A DNA stretch of 64,000 nucleotides from Clitoria ternatea (GCA_037962975.1 CM075673.1:160228667-160292666), one strand, 5' to 3'; shown: positions 1 to 11,800, numbered from the stretch's first letter. The notes: generated by a model not told the origin, from the letters alone. Made by a program: numbers and translations.

Positions 1-150
1 TCCATCAGGGTTATATCCTCCCTTGAAACGGGGTGGATTGCGCTTTTCGAATAGGTCCAGCCTTCTCAAGGCATCGTTACCTTGACCTTCACGTGCTCCC
101 ATTGCATTGATTAAGCGTTCTACAACTCCAGCAAGATCGTTTCCAGCCAT
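1..150 (-). CDS. Ty3/gypsy Gag N-terminus, cut by window edge
   Basis: Read on the minus strand from ATG at 150-148, an open frame runs off the left edge: it begins MAGNDLAGVVERLINAMG and continues through DALRRLDLFEKRNPPRFKGG. The RNPP-x-FKG motif is typical of the start of the Gag capsid region in plant Ty3/gypsy (chromovirus-like) elements. It lies immediately downstream of a primer-binding site and a long LTR, in the order LTR-PBS-gag expected for a 5' end. Only about 50 residues are visible, so coding integrity of the element cannot be judged. Gag packages the element RNA in cytoplasmic virus-like particles. Confidence 0.8.
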   Translation of the reverse strand, partial: MAGNDLAGVVERLINAMGAREGQGNDALRRLDLFEKRNPPRFKGGYNPDG

Positions 151-290
151 TAGTTTCCTGTTTCACAGTAACTGAGATTTGTCACATCAATCACAGTTAC
201 TACCAAGTCAGATATTCTATTCTCTATCACCTATACAGAGTTTACAGACAAAGCAAGATAGACCTTTTCCCTAGGCCTATTGGATTAACT

Positions 291-302
291 GCTCTGATAC
301 CA
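291..302 (-). other. Primer-binding site (initiator tRNA-Met type)
   Basis: The minus strand reads TGGTATCAGAGC, the standard plant sequence complementary to the 3' end of initiator tRNA-Met, three bases inside the LTR end. It would prime minus-strand DNA synthesis of the element that continues leftward. Confidence 0.9.
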
Positions 303-1939
303 CTTTGTAACACCCTCTGTTACACCTTAATAAATTCTAGAAAAATTCGTAAATATTTTTTTTACTAAAGATATGATTGTTAAAAAGAAACTATCGGAAT
401 AAATTATATACATTATTTCTGAAATACCTCATAAATATTATTAAAACTTTATATAGTAATTTTACATTCATCCGACGAAAATAAATATTAAACATTATAA
501 GAAAGAGAGGAAACTCCATGGCCCAGAAGCAGTTACTTAATAACATTATTTATTCATTGGACCACAGTATTCATACCGAGCTCCCTTTCTAGAACGTGCT
601 ATATCTACTGCCGAAATTCATCGATTCTTCCCTCTGAACCATCAATTTAGAATATATGAAAAAAAACACGGAGAAATGAGTGAGAAATAGAATATAATAT
701 TCTCGATTAAGACATAAGCAACAAAGGGTTTTCACAAACCAATACATAATAATATCAATCACAATCACATACACAATCAATTATGAATGCATGAATGTTA
801 TGCAATATCTTCATCATAACTTACCTATATATGTGGGCCCTTAAATTTTAATTTGCACTGGGCCAACCAGGAGTTTACACTGTTCCATAAGTCCGGATAA
901 TAATAATATGAACAGCTCAACTGGCATGGAAACACTTAGAGACTAGTCAGATTGAGAAAGTTTTTATTGTGAAAGTACCCGACACTAGGGAGCTACCCCA
1001 GGTCCCCTGAAGCACCCTTTCACACCCTCTCATCCCAAGGCTCGTAATTAAGCCTCATCTAATGTATCCTCGGTTTCTATAATCCGTCCCCAAACAATAT
1101 CATTTTATTTCACTTTAATGATTCATGATGCATGAACTACTCGCGTATTTAGTTGGTTAAGGCTTTTAGAAACTCAATTATTAAATACCTTAAAAGATTT
1201 ACAACATCATTTCTATAAACTGTATATTTTCTCAATTCTCTGAATTTCTGTCCCACAGAAATAAATTTGGTACAGTTTTCGAATCTCACTGAAATTTGAG
1301 TTTCCAAGCCTTAAATTTCTAAAAACTTTCTCATATAAAACTTTACATAATCTTTCTCAAATTAAATCTTAACAAAATCAAATTTAGAAATCTCAATTAT
1401 TTCCAAATATCTTTAGTTATTAAGTTGGAAAAAAAAGAAAATAATTTTCTTTTGAAAATTTTATTTTATTAAAAGAGAATAATCTTTAAGTTATTAACCA
1501 AAAATACTTAAAATTACAAAAATTTTCTTTATCTCAAGATTTAATTATTTCAATTATTATTAATTTTCATAAAATGTTTTCTTTCTAAAATAAATACTAA
1601 TTTTTTTTATTCTAAATATTGAAAATAAAGTTAATATGAATAATTTCTAAGAAAAGAAGATTTAAAGTAAAAATGTAAAGAGTAAGGTAAGAAAATTCTT
1701 ACTGAGTTTTAGCTTTCCGTCATGCTTGCTATATGCTCAAACTCCACATCACAAAATCATCAATCAAAATCAAGCATTATCAATTATAACTAAATATCAT
1801 CAATCAATCAATCATAATCAAATCAATTAAATATCATTAATACATATCATAATGCAAAATTTAATGATTATTAATATAGTCAATTTGAGTCCTTCTGGTC
1901 AATTCCTCGCATAGGTATATGTAAGTCCATATAATTCAG

Positions 1940-2052
1940 TCCTTGCATAGGTATAGTTCAGTCCATATGGGTCATAATGGTCCAAGTCCTTGCATAGGTA
2001 TAGTCCAGTCCATATAGGTCATAATGGTCCAAGTCCTTGCATAGGTATATTA
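1940..2052. repeat. 47-bp tandem repeat inside LTR
   Basis: About 2.5 copies of a 47-bp unit containing CCTTGCATAGGTATAG and CATAATGGTCCAAGT. The unit is LTR-internal and non-coding. Confidence 0.8.
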
Positions 2053-2339
2053 AAGTTAGTTAAATCAGATATTTAATTTAAAATTTATTAAAAATTTTAA
2101 GTTAAAAAGTTAATATTTTAAAAATAATAATATTATCAAATTTAAAAGGAGTAGGGGACTCCTCCCATTATTCTTATGTCTTTTCATATTATACTCTTAT
2201 CTCACTCCCCCTTACCTTAAGTTGTTACCAAAAGAGAGTTTGTTTTGCGTCTCCGATTTCTAGAAATATTAATACCAATCTTATTTCAGTATAGGCATAA
2301 GATGAAGATTAAGATTACTACTTAAAACGAAAATGGTAA

Positions 2340-2612
2340 ATTTTGAATAGTGAATAGTGAATAGTGAATAGTAAAACGTGAATAGTAACAGTAAATAGTA
2401 AATCGTGAATAGTAACAGTAAATAGTAAATCGTGAATAGTAACAGTAAATAGTAAATCGTGAATAGTAACGGTAAATAGTAAAAACGTGAATAGTAAAAG
2501 TAAATAGTAATAGTAAATAGTAATTTACTATTTAAATAGTAATTTACTATTGAAATAGTAATTTACTATTGAAATAGTAATTTACTATTGAAATAGTGTT
2601 TTACTATGCAGA
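2340..2612. repeat. AATAGT-rich tandem and palindromic repeats in LTR
   Basis: The first part has four or five copies of a 27-28-bp unit (GTGAATAGTAACAGTAAATA plus a short tail). The second part has four copies of a 19-bp unit built on the near-palindrome AATAGTAATTTACTATT. It lies just downstream of the minus-strand TATA box, inside the transcribed part of the LTR. Confidence 0.85.
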
Positions 2613-3461
2613 ATAGTAACTTAAAATAATATTATTTCTAGTATAATAACATATTTCTAAAAACGATATGAAAATAACCCAAAAAATATAAAAGAGAAGT
2701 ATTCTTACCTTAGGATTTTAGCAGAACCTTCTCCCAAAAAACTTTACTTCTCTCTCTCACTTCCACCACTATCTCACTAGCACTACTATATTAAGAAAAC
2801 TTAATCTGAAATTGTGAATTCTAAAGAAGAAATCCTTCGGTATTTATAGGAAAAAAAATTTACTATGCATTCCATTATTTTAATATAAAAGTACTATGCA
2901 TTTTTGAATTTTTTATTCCTGGTTACTGTGCATCTTTTGAAAATTTCATACATGCACAGTGTTTTACATAGTAATTGTCGGCAAAATTATTAAGTCAAAT
3001 AGTAACCCTTCACTCGGTATATTTTAAATATTCAAAATGAGTCCTTTTTGAAATTTAGCGATATTATATCAGTCCTCACTAATTTTATAATAAGTAATAT
3101 AAAGCTGAAATTTTAAAAATCTAAAATTTTTTGTTAATAAAAATTTATTGATACGTTTCCAATTTTTTAACGATTAGAAAAAATCAAGATTTTTCTCAAA
3201 CCGATAATTTTTAGATAAGTCTACTTGAAACGGATTTTAGAAAATTTTCTTATAATTTCAATTCACTTTCTTATAAATATTTTTAATTTAAGTCACTTAT
3301 ATGAATTTAAAATTATTTAAAAAATATTATTTTATTAAAAAATTCCAAAATTCTAAAAAATTCCAAAAAATCATAAATAATACGGAGATTAAAAAGTTCT
3401 AAAGAACCATAATTTAATTCCTTCAAAATTTCAATATAAAAATAAAAATAGGGGTGTTACA

Positions 3462-5580
3462 ATGAATGTGGTTTTCTCCTGATCCTCCTTCCATATCGAA
3501 TCTGATTATAGCCGAAATACGCATCCATGAAGGATAAGAACTGGTACCCAGATGAATCATCTAGCAACGAGTCCTTTAAACTCTTGGAGAAACTTTACTA
3601 GCCTCTTCTCATCAATATCAATCTTATCATTGATGTACGTGCCATTGTCAACCATACCTCCAAGCACAATGGCTTTGGAACCTTCTTCCATTACAAGCTT
3701 CCAAGGGTTAAGATGGTCAATCTTCAACTCTTCTATAGGATCCAACTTAATGAGGTTGACTAATCCTGTCAATGTCCATTTGTCGTTCAACTTGATTTTC
3801 TTGTACATCACTCCGTCCTTCACCATGTTCAAACTTAATTTATAGCTATACTGGGCCATCTCTTGGTCACCACAGACAGTGGAAACTTGATTATCTTGTT
3901 AGTAAATTTAATAAGGAGATGAAGGGTAGATATTATGGTTTCTATAGCATTCATGGTAGGATGGCCAACGATGCCATTATAAGGTGACTTGACATTGATC
4001 ACAAGGATCTATTTTTCACCTTTTTCGCACCAGGCTCACCATTAAAAGTGATGTGAGTGTCTATATACCTCTTGATGGGCTGCTTGGCTCTGCTAAAGGT
4101 TGTTAAGTCTTGCACATAAGGTTATAGGTCCATATAAGTTAGGCCGATTTTCTTGAAGTAATCATAGAAGATTACATCAAAGGAACTGGCTTGGTCCATA
4201 AAATTCGCTTAACATGGAATGGTGATTACTGCCACAATGACTACGACATTATCTACACCTGGAATGGTGGGACCGAAGTCGTGTCTAGAATAGGAAATGG
4301 TAGGTGTTTTAACACTGCCCCTGAAAGGTCGATTATCCTGTTTCTTGTTTTAAATCGACATAATCATCCAGAGATAATTCTTCCTAGTAGTATTGGACAT
4401 GTCGCCTCCAGTAAAGCCTTCTATTATCATCCCAACACTCTTACGCTTGGCTTTATGTGGTGGGGAAAGGGCATCATCTACCCCCTAGATTTCCTTCACT
4501 AGTTGGAATTCTACTTTTCAGGCTTAATGAACCTTTTTGGACCTCATCCATCATCACCATCTGGGGATTGGTTCCTCATGCATTTTTCAAACTCATCTGG
4601 TTCATCCTAGGACCTTTTTTTAGGAGGTACTACGTTATCATGCCCTCCCTAATGTCCTTAAGCTTCCTACACTCTTCAGTGCTATGATCGATCTGCTCGT
4701 GGAAGTCATAATACTTTCATGAATTTCCAGTCCTTTTTACTGGTGCTGGTTTTCTAACGTCGTAAAGGACAAAAGACGACTACCTAATCTCACGTAGAAT
4801 ATAGGCCAATCTGGTGTTCAAGGAAGCGTAGTGATCAAAATTGAACACCTTATTATCCTGTTGTCGGGAATGAGAATCCATGCCTTTATCTTTCTAAGGT
4901 GTTCTCTCTAACTTCGATTGTTCCTTCTTTTTTTATTTAGCGGGGTCAGGCTTGATGCAAGAGAATTTTTAACCGTTGTGGCCTTTAAGTGCATCTCGAT
5001 ATCTACATACTTAGTGGTCTTCTTATGAAATTCCTTAAGGGTCTAGAGAGGTCCTTTTGCTAAAGAAAGGGCGAATGTAAACTTTGGTTGAAGTGTTTCA
5101 ATGATGATGTGAAGCTAAATCACTTCCATTAGATGAAACACCATTGTGGCTTCCTTGTAGAATCTCTTCAAGAAGTATTTTAGAGAATCTTTCTCACCCT
5201 GCTTAATTTAAGCCAAGGTATAAGAAATCTTGGGACTCCCCTAGAGATGATAAAATGAATGCCAAAAGCTTCAGCCATGTCCTTCCAAGGGTCAAGGGAA
5301 CCAAAGGGAAAGCCTTTAAACTAGCTAAAAGCTTTACTGATGAGAGTTTCAGGGAACATCTGACACGAGACATCAGATTCAACACTTAATAACATAGCCT
5401 CGTATGTATAGGCATCCAAGTGCTTGCCTGAGCCAATCTCTCTGGAGTACTTACTAATTGACAATGGTTGGGTTGTCTACAGAGGCTCTGGAATAAGGAT
5501 TCCCATCAGTCTTCAATAGAAAGGTACATTCAACCTGTACCTGGTTGAGGCACTAATGGCTTAAGGATTTCTCTTCTAAG
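3462..5580 (-). pseudogene. Decayed Tat-type gag-protease-RT (truncated)
   Basis: Translation on the minus strand matches, with frameshifts and stops, the intact Tat polyprotein at 52.7-58.1 kb of this same window. A Gag piece (CQMFPETLISKAF...FGSLDPWKDMAEAFG) lies at 5200-5390. The protease-RT linker (LSLNMVK...LNPWKL...GSKAIVLGG) lies at 3557-3859, and an RT piece (SFMDAYFGYNQI) at 3480-3545. The start of RT is deleted between the linker and the SFMDAY motif. The left side is cut by the LTR at 3461, within the RT DQEKT motif. It is non-functional. Confidence 0.85.
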
Positions 5581-5589
5581 GAGAATAAC

Positions 5590-6786
5590 AATTTATCATG
5601 GTAATGTGATTGATGCACATCGTCATAGGTTGGTATCTAAGAAGAGGTATATATGCAAATGCCTCCAGGATTTAAATCATCCAACACCCAAGACATGGTA
5701 TGGGGACTCCGTAAGTCTTTATATGGCCTTAAGCAGTCCCCAAGGGTGTAGTTTGACAGGCTAACAAAAGTTGTCAAACAAGATGGGTTTGTTTAATGCC
5801 AAACAGACTATATTATATTTGGTAAGCATTCTATGGATGGAAAGATAGCTTGATTCATTGTATATGTTAACGATATCGTTATTATAGGTGACAATTATGA
5901 TCAAATCAAGCACCTAAAGAGTTCCTACCTAGTCTAACTCAAGTATTTTCTAGGGATGGAAATTGCTTAAACAAAGAATAGTATTTTAGTTTCCCAATGA
6001 AAGTACACTTTGGATTTACTTCAAGAAACATGGATGCTTAGATGCAAAGCAACCAATACTCCCATAGAACCAGCCAAAAGGATTGAAAAGGAAAGTGTAC
6101 TAGTTGACAAAGATAGATATCAAACTCTAGTTGGAAAGATAATTTATCTAACTCATACTAGGCCAGACATCGGCTTAGCTATGAGCATGGCTAGTCGCTA
6201 TATGGAAAACCCAACAGAATACGACATGAGAAATGTAAACATAATCCTCCAATACCTTAAGGTACACTAGGTTGAGAGCTCTTTCTAGAAGAACTAAAAT
6301 AGAGGTATTGAAGTATATACTGATTCATATTGGGTAGGATGTTTAGAGGAAAGAAAATCAACTTTAAGATATTACACGTTTGTATGGGGCAAAATGGTAA
6401 CTTAGAGAAGTAAGAAACAGTCTGTTGTGGCTAGGAGTAATGCTGAAGCTGAACTCAAAGCTATGGCACAAGGTTTGTGAAGGAATATGGCTTAAGCGAA
6501 TACTGGATGAAATCAAAATTCCTACCAACTACACCATGAAGATATTATGTGAAAACAAGGTTGCCATAAGCATTGCAAAGAATCTAGTTCATCATGATAG
6601 AAGCATGTGGAAATTGATAGATATTTCATTAAGGAGAAAATTGATCAGGAAGCTATAAGTGTTAATCATGTTCCACCATGCCAGCAGATAACAGACATCC
6701 TAATAAAAGCTCTGCCAAGAAATATATATGAGAATATAAGATCCAATCTATGTATAATTGACATCTAACATCAAATTAAGGGGAAG
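5590..6786 (+). pseudogene. Decayed Ty1/copia RT-RNase H, 3' half
   Basis: Three-frame reading gives copia hallmarks in order: YMQMPPGF, SLYGLKQSPR, a mutated FIVYVNDI for the YVDD box (about 5850), YFLGMEI, TRPDI (6169), the RNase H start EVYTDSYW (6310), SNAEAELKAM, and the C-terminal VNHVPP...TDILIKALP (6660-6720). Several stops and frameshifts interrupt it; the longest open pieces are 6010-6270 and 6425-6658. It is followed by a purine-rich tract and an LTR-like start. The 5' half of the element is missing. Confidence 0.85.
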
Positions 6787-7015
6787 TGTTAAAGGTCGAC
6801 ATAGAATCAACAAATTCTCCTCATATTAGCCTTGTATAATTCAGTAGGGATTATGTGTAATAACTATTAGCTGTAATTTTTTGTAATTACCTTATTCAAA
6901 ATTATAGCTTTTATAGGGAGATCAATTTCCCTAATTTCTAAGCTAGATTAATATTTCTATTTATGTAAATATATCTCCAAATATATCATTCATAAACTCA
7001 AGAAAAAATAAACAG
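6787..7015 (+). mobile_element. Copia 3' LTR, end uncertain
   Basis: The purine tract AAATTAAGGGGAAG at 6772-6785 is a polypurine tract next to the codon-end of the copia pol remnant. TGTTAAAGGTCGACATAG at 6787 is a typical short copia LTR start. The right boundary near 7015 is a guess; no clear CA end plus target duplication was seen. Confidence 0.55.
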
Positions 7016-7064
7016 CATTCCGCACCATTCATAAATAGAGATTATAAACCCATAATTTTCACTA

Positions 7065-7266
7065 CCACACCCTCAATTTAAATAAATCTACAAAAGTGTT
7101 TATGTGTTGTTGTTTTTATGTGGTGATTTACCCCGCACGACTGAAAAGCGAATATGACACCCTGAATGTAAACAAATCAACCAAATTGTTTATGTGGCTT
7201 CTCATTAATTTCTAAAACATATATTTGTTGTTTGTATGTTGTCATTTACTACCATGACTGACAACC
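7065..7266. repeat. Diverged ~90-bp tandem duplication
   Basis: CACCCTCAATTTAAATAAATC...GTTTATGTG at 7065 and CACCCTGAATGTAAACAAATC...GTTTATGTG at 7159 begin two diverged copies that both end near an ACGACTGA/ATGACTGA motif. No gene is recognised around them. Confidence 0.55.
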
Positions 7267-7646
7267 ACAGCTGTCCTTACCTTTGTTTTGGCCTTTCTTT
7301 CCATATAAAGATGGTAATAATGAAGTGAGTGGGACGGGTTTGAATAATTGTGAATCTGTGATCACATGGTGGTGGCACCCATTTTTTCATTCTGCTACTC
7401 CATCCTGTGCCCCCTGCTACCTTCTCCCGATTCTACCACAAATTATTGAAACTACCCACCATACCCGACCCATGTTGTATTGGTCCCCTTTTTTATTCTA
7501 ACCTACTACGCACGTTGTAACTAAGTGATACATATTTTGACAAGTAGACCTCTAAAGTTTGGTAGCTACTCTGTGTGAACAGTGATGAATATTCTTTTTA
7601 TCACGCATAGTTATTAAATAAAATATCAAAGAATTTATATGATAAG

Positions 7647-7648
<2 letters not shown>

Positions 7649-7682
<34 letters not shown>
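7649..7682. repeat. TA dinucleotide microsatellite
   Basis: About 16 uninterrupted TA units. The flanks 7500-8330 are AT-rich with no recognisable gene. Confidence 0.95.
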
Positions 7683-7685
<3 letters not shown>

Positions 7686-8331
7686 AGAAGAAAGGAGATT
7701 AAATAGTATTTATGTTAAATATGATGTATTCTTGTTAAAATATAAATAAGTAAAGTGAAAAAAGAATAAAATTAACCTACAAAATAAGAGACTGCATAAA
7801 TTATTTTGGTTTAATGTTTGAAAATTTGAGACAAATGAATTTTAAGAGTAAATATATAAAAACAAAGTAGAAAAAATTATATTTGATTTTTTAGTACTTA
7901 TATTAAATGTTGCATATAGTAAGAGGACTTATTAATTTTTAAATTTTATAAAAGAAAAGGATACGAAATAGAGCTTATCATATATAGCGCTCAATAAAAG
8001 GGAAGAAGAAATATAACGTTATAAGAAGCACAACCTATATATAAATAGTAATAATTATTTTGTTAATAGAAGTAAAACTTAGTGGACAAATTATTATAAA
8101 ATAATGATAATAAATTTGTTATTATATAGCGTATCATTTTATTGTTTTTTTTCACTTGTCATAAATGTTATATATTCTCCTATAATAATATAAATAAATA
8201 AATGATCATTTTAAATTTATTGCATGTATTTTTACTTTGTTGTCCTTTCATTCAAAATTTAGAATCATTAAACGTAAATTCTCCTTGATATTATTTTGAG
8301 TGATTCTGTATTTTTTATGTTATTTTTAGAT

Positions 8332-8488
8332 AATTATTTTTCTTATGTAATCTTACCAATATATTACAGGACATGTTTTTGTTGATTTTTAGTACTCATA
8401 ATAAATGTTATTATAAAAGGGTGTTAATTTCCCAACAATGTAAAAGGGTGTTAATTATTTTTCTTATGTAATCTTACCAATATATTAC
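8332..8488. repeat. 37-bp direct repeat, 122 bp apart
   Basis: AATTATTTTTCTTATGTAAT plus CTTACCAATATATTAC occurs at 8332 and again at 8454, indicating a local duplication. A second short duplication (AAAAGGGTGTTAATT) lies between the copies. Confidence 0.8.
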
Positions 8489-9539
8489 CAGTTACCCCTG
8501 ACTTTAAGTAAGAAATTCTTTCCCTTCTCTTTCATTCATTATTCTCATGCACGAGCCACTGCTTCTCTCCCTTCTTCTTCGTTTGCTTCTGTTCCTGTTC
8601 ATATTCTTCCTCCTCCATCGCTGAGTTGCATGCTCTAGGAGAGGATCTTGTTTGCATCAAAACCGAGTGCTAAGCTCATTTCCGTGACTGTGGTCTCAAG
8701 GTGAGTCCACTGATCTGTTGCATTTTGTTTCCCTGTCCCTTTCGTTTCTTTGGTGACTGGGTGGCCATGCATGGCTGTGTGTGGGCCTGTTCTCCACTCC
8801 TCTGGTGAGTGTGAGCTCGGAGGTGGTCCTTAGAGTTGAGAATGGTGTAAAGCTAATGAGTTCTGCATTCCGACCCATAGGTAAAAGTGAAGGAGCTGGT
8901 GCTGCATTCGGAAGAGAGACTGTGAACCCAGTGCTAAGAGGGCGTAACCGACACCAGGAGCAGATTATAGAAGCTTGGAACTAAGGTAAGGGGGTGTTCG
9001 GGTGATAATTAATTAGAATAGGACATCTTGTGAGTCTGAGACATTAAGTTGATTGTGAAAATGGTATGATGATATTACTGAATGAAAATTGTATGTGTAT
9101 GTATATGTATGTGTGTATGGACACCGATCGCTTGAAGATCGGGTGTGTGTGGCTTATGAGAATGTTATATTGATGGGCTTGACGAGTCGGTCGCCCTATG
9201 TGGTAAGAACAAGTCAGTTTCTAACAGTTGCCAATGATGTGCTTGTTTATATATATATAATGGAATGTGATTGTGTGGTGGAGGACGACCAACAGTATGT
9301 ATTACCCTGTTTTTGGCTTCGGTGGCCGGACCCAGTTAAGCTACCCAGAGGTCTTTGACCCAGTGGTTGAGGGGGAGCCAAGTCGGGCTCGGTGAACCAA
9401 GTCGGGTTCACGGGGTGTCAAGTCGAACCCCCAGTTGAAGGTCGATCCTTTTAGTATCCGGATACTAGGCGTCAGTTTGTATGAGAGTCAGTGGTGATAA
9501 TTATATTATTGATTGTGATATGCGTGTGTGATTAATTGT

Positions 9540-9740
9540 ACTTACCGAGTGCTGTTGTTACATTTTCCGAGTATGAGTTGTTATATTGCCGAGAAGAATT
9601 TATTATATTCACTGAGTATGAATTGATACATTTGATGAGTGATTTGCTAAAATTACCAAATGGGAATCGTTATATGTACAGAGCGTGACTGGTTATATTG
9701 CTGAGTACAATGTGTTAAATTTACCGAGTGTGAGTTAACT
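9540..9740 (+). repeat. Degenerate ~33-bp CCGAGTATGAG repeats
   Basis: About six diverged units of the form CCGAGTATGAGTTGTTATATT, spaced 28-38 bp. It is part of the LTR-like block. Confidence 0.6.
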
Positions 9741-10129
9741 GCCGTGTGCGACTGGTATTCTAAAAATAAAGCAATAGGACAGAGTTTATACTCCTTTTAT
9801 TATTTAAATTCTGTTCTAGATTAATTATAATGCCAAACACTCACCCTTGCTGTTGTTTTCTATTTAGTAACCCGTGACAGGGAGAAAGTCGGAGCCCTGG
9901 AGGCGCGCCAAGTGGAGGACCGATGCCAGGGCCCGAGTGACTTAGAATGAATTGTGTAATATATACATATGTGTATGATAAGTTTCCGAGTGTGTGGTGT
10001 CACATGCTGTGTGCTGAAGTGAATTGAATCTGGTGTGAATTTCTGTTATATTATGATGAGTATTTACTTTCATGTGTGTGCTGTAGCCAAATCGACTCCG
10101 GATAAATATTTCCCGAGCGAATTGAATTT

Positions 10130-10445
10130 ATCCTTTTCCGAGTGAGGGCCAGTTAGTCTGATGTTTGTCCGTCTGTGTGTATCCCTCGACCCTTCCGAGT
10201 GAAGGAAGAGTAGAATATTTCTGAGTGAAGAAAGAGTAGAATAACTGAGTGAAGGAAGAGTAAAATACTTCCGAGTGAAGAGAGGGTAGAATGTCTCCGA
10301 GTGAAGAGTAGATTCCTTCCGAGAGAAGGTGAGCAAAATTCCGAGTGATATAAGATTGAATAAACCTTTTCTGAGTGATGTATGAGTAAGATGTTTCCAA
10401 GAGAGAGAGTTGATCGAGTGAACCCTTTTACCGAGTGAAACCCCG
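10130..10445 (+). repeat. Degenerate ~30-bp TTCCGAGTGAAGGAAGAGTA repeats
   Basis: Roughly ten diverged copies of TCCGAGTGAAG followed by AGAGTAGAAT-like sequence. The array makes both strands open in places (10070-10495 minus), but the encoded peptides are simply the repeat and are not credible genes. Confidence 0.65.
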
Positions 10446-10861
10446 ACTTGTGAGTTTTCCGGGTAGGCCTGGTTCGCCAGGTAGCATTCGCTCAAGCAAG
10501 TCGGAACTCGCTTAAGCGACTCCCTCGGTTTTCACCTAGCACATCAGGGTCCCGCTCAGGCGAGTGACCTCCCTGTCTTCTTTTTCTTCTTCTTTTCCTT
10601 TCACTGTTTCTAACTTCACTTTATTCAAAGATGTATTTTCAATCGGATATTACTTGCATATGCTTTTATTATTGTACTTAAGTACTATTTTATATTAAGA
10701 CTGAGTTAAGTCATTCCCGATCGATTATTATTTTCAATATGTTTAAGAAAAGTAAATATTATTTTATATTAAGACCTAAATTTTTATCAAACGTGAAAAA
10801 TTTATTGTGTAAATGATTAACCGGGTGAAAATAAAAGGTAAATCGACTTAGGATGTCACAT

Positions 10862-10988
10862 ATGATCACTTAAAAAGTCACATGACTGATATATTCTAAT
10901 ATCACTGATGTATTTTAATATTGTCAATTCATGATAAGATTTATTCATCTCACTCTCATCTAAGAAAGTTTTTCTCATATAATACATC

Positions 10989-10990
<2 letters not shown>
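10862..10990. mobile_element. Partial MITE copy (one terminal arm)
   Basis: TGATCACTTAAAAAGTCACATG, then CTCACTCTCATCTAAGAAAG and TTTTTCTCATAT, match the right half of the MITE at 11046-11262. Its left half is missing and is replaced by the LTR-like block ending at 10861. Confidence 0.6.

Positions 10991-10991
<1 letters not shown>

Positions 10992-11047
<56 letters not shown>
10992..11047. repeat. TA dinucleotide microsatellite
   Basis: About 27 TA units lying between the two MITE copies. Confidence 0.95.
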
Positions 11048-11049
<2 letters not shown>

Positions 11050-11262
11050 TATAAGAAAGGTTCTCTTATATGAGAATGAGAAGAACGAATCTAGGTCGTA
11101 TAAACATACATGGAATTAAAAGTTTTTAAAAGTCACGTGATCACTTAAAAGGTTGTATGATTTTTTAAAAAACTCATATGATTAATTTCAATCATCCATT
11201 GTATAATTGTACGGCCCAGATTCACTTCTCTCACTCTTACATAAGAGAGCATTTATCATATG
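11046..11262. mobile_element. ~215-bp MITE with ~50-bp terminal inverted repeats
   Basis: Left arm 11046-11102 (containing TTCTCTTATATGAGAATGAG and CGAATCTAGGTCGTA) pairs with right arm 11209-11262 (GTACGGCCCAGATTC...CTCACTCTTACATAAGAGAG) after reverse complementing, at roughly 80 percent by eye. The internal part is AT-rich and non-coding. No clear TSD was resolved because the left side runs into the TA tract. The superfamily is not assigned. Confidence 0.65.
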
Positions 11263-11671
11263 TCTATTTATCTATATCCAAAATATTTAAGGGATATTTA
11301 CAAATTAATGATACATAGGTGAAAAGAATCCTTACCATTGAAAACATCCATTTGTAATTAATTTAATTACGTGTGTAATTTATCATGACGTACGTTGTAA
11401 CAAAAGTTAGAACGTTAAAACAATCAATTGCCATAATTGGTAATTAAAATAAATGTAATCAACACAAACAATTAATAACATGAAAAAGAATACGATATCC
11501 AGTTTGTGAAAAATAGATTAAAAACCAAACAATGTAATATCAATTATCATGTTGTATTTTGATTTAAATTTAAAATAAGAATTTAAATTAAAAAAAAAAC
11601 ACTAGCAAAAGCAAGATATGTCGGAACGCATAACGTTAAACAAATCAATCATTATAATTATTTTTCTTTAG

Positions 11672-11800
11672 TGAAGGTCTTCTTTCTTTTTTTTAAAGCA
11701 ATCATAGGAAGGCTCATAATTTAACTTTTTAAGTTAGTGAAGGTATTCTTTCTTTATTGTAAGCAATCATAGGAAGGCTCATGATTTAACTTTTTAAGTT
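11672..11800. repeat. 65-bp tandem duplication
   Basis: AGTGAAGGT(C/A)TTCTTTCTTT... through GGCTCAT(A/G)ATTTAACTTTTTAAGTT occurs twice back to back at 11672-11735 and 11736-11800, differing at a few positions, so the duplication is recent. Confidence 0.9.

Larger units (their letters stand above)
306..3461 (-). mobile_element. 5' LTR (3.16 kb) of Ty3/gypsy element
   Basis: The block begins TGTAACACCC and ends GGGTGTTACA, a perfect 10-bp terminal inverted repeat, and abuts the PBS. A minus-strand TATA box (CTATAAATA) lies at about 2840-2849. Downstream of it is an AAGGTAAG splice-donor-like motif near 2705, which recurs in other LTRs of this window. Internal tandem repeats lie at 1940-2050 and 2340-2610. 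The right end sits inside the RT region of a decayed Tat element, so this is a nested insertion. The second LTR lies outside the window, so age by LTR divergence cannot be estimated. Confidence 0.85.
8490..10861 (+). mobile_element. LTR-like block of chromovirus type, 5' end not found
   Basis: The block ends GACTTAGGATGTCACA, a canonical LTR terminus of the TGTNACA...TGTNACA class. It has the same internal plan as the LTRs at 306-3461 and 47699-49921: a pyrimidine-rich leader (8515-8620), an AAGGTAAG motif (8983-8990), a G-rich CCCAGTTAAGCTACCCAGAG segment (9331-9350), and degenerate CCGAGTG repeats. Short ORFs here show no protein similarity I recognise. No matching TGTGACATCC start was found upstream, so it is truncated or the start is altered. 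Its right end abuts a MITE fragment, suggesting insertion into that MITE. Confidence 0.45.

Noticed and set aside
7283..7501. 72-codon plus-strand ORF
   Set aside because: No recognisable motif, no splice or promoter context; chance ORF.
10070..10495. Minus-strand ORFs of 141 and 90 codons
   Set aside because: They are open only because of the CCGAGTG repeats; no domain or start context.
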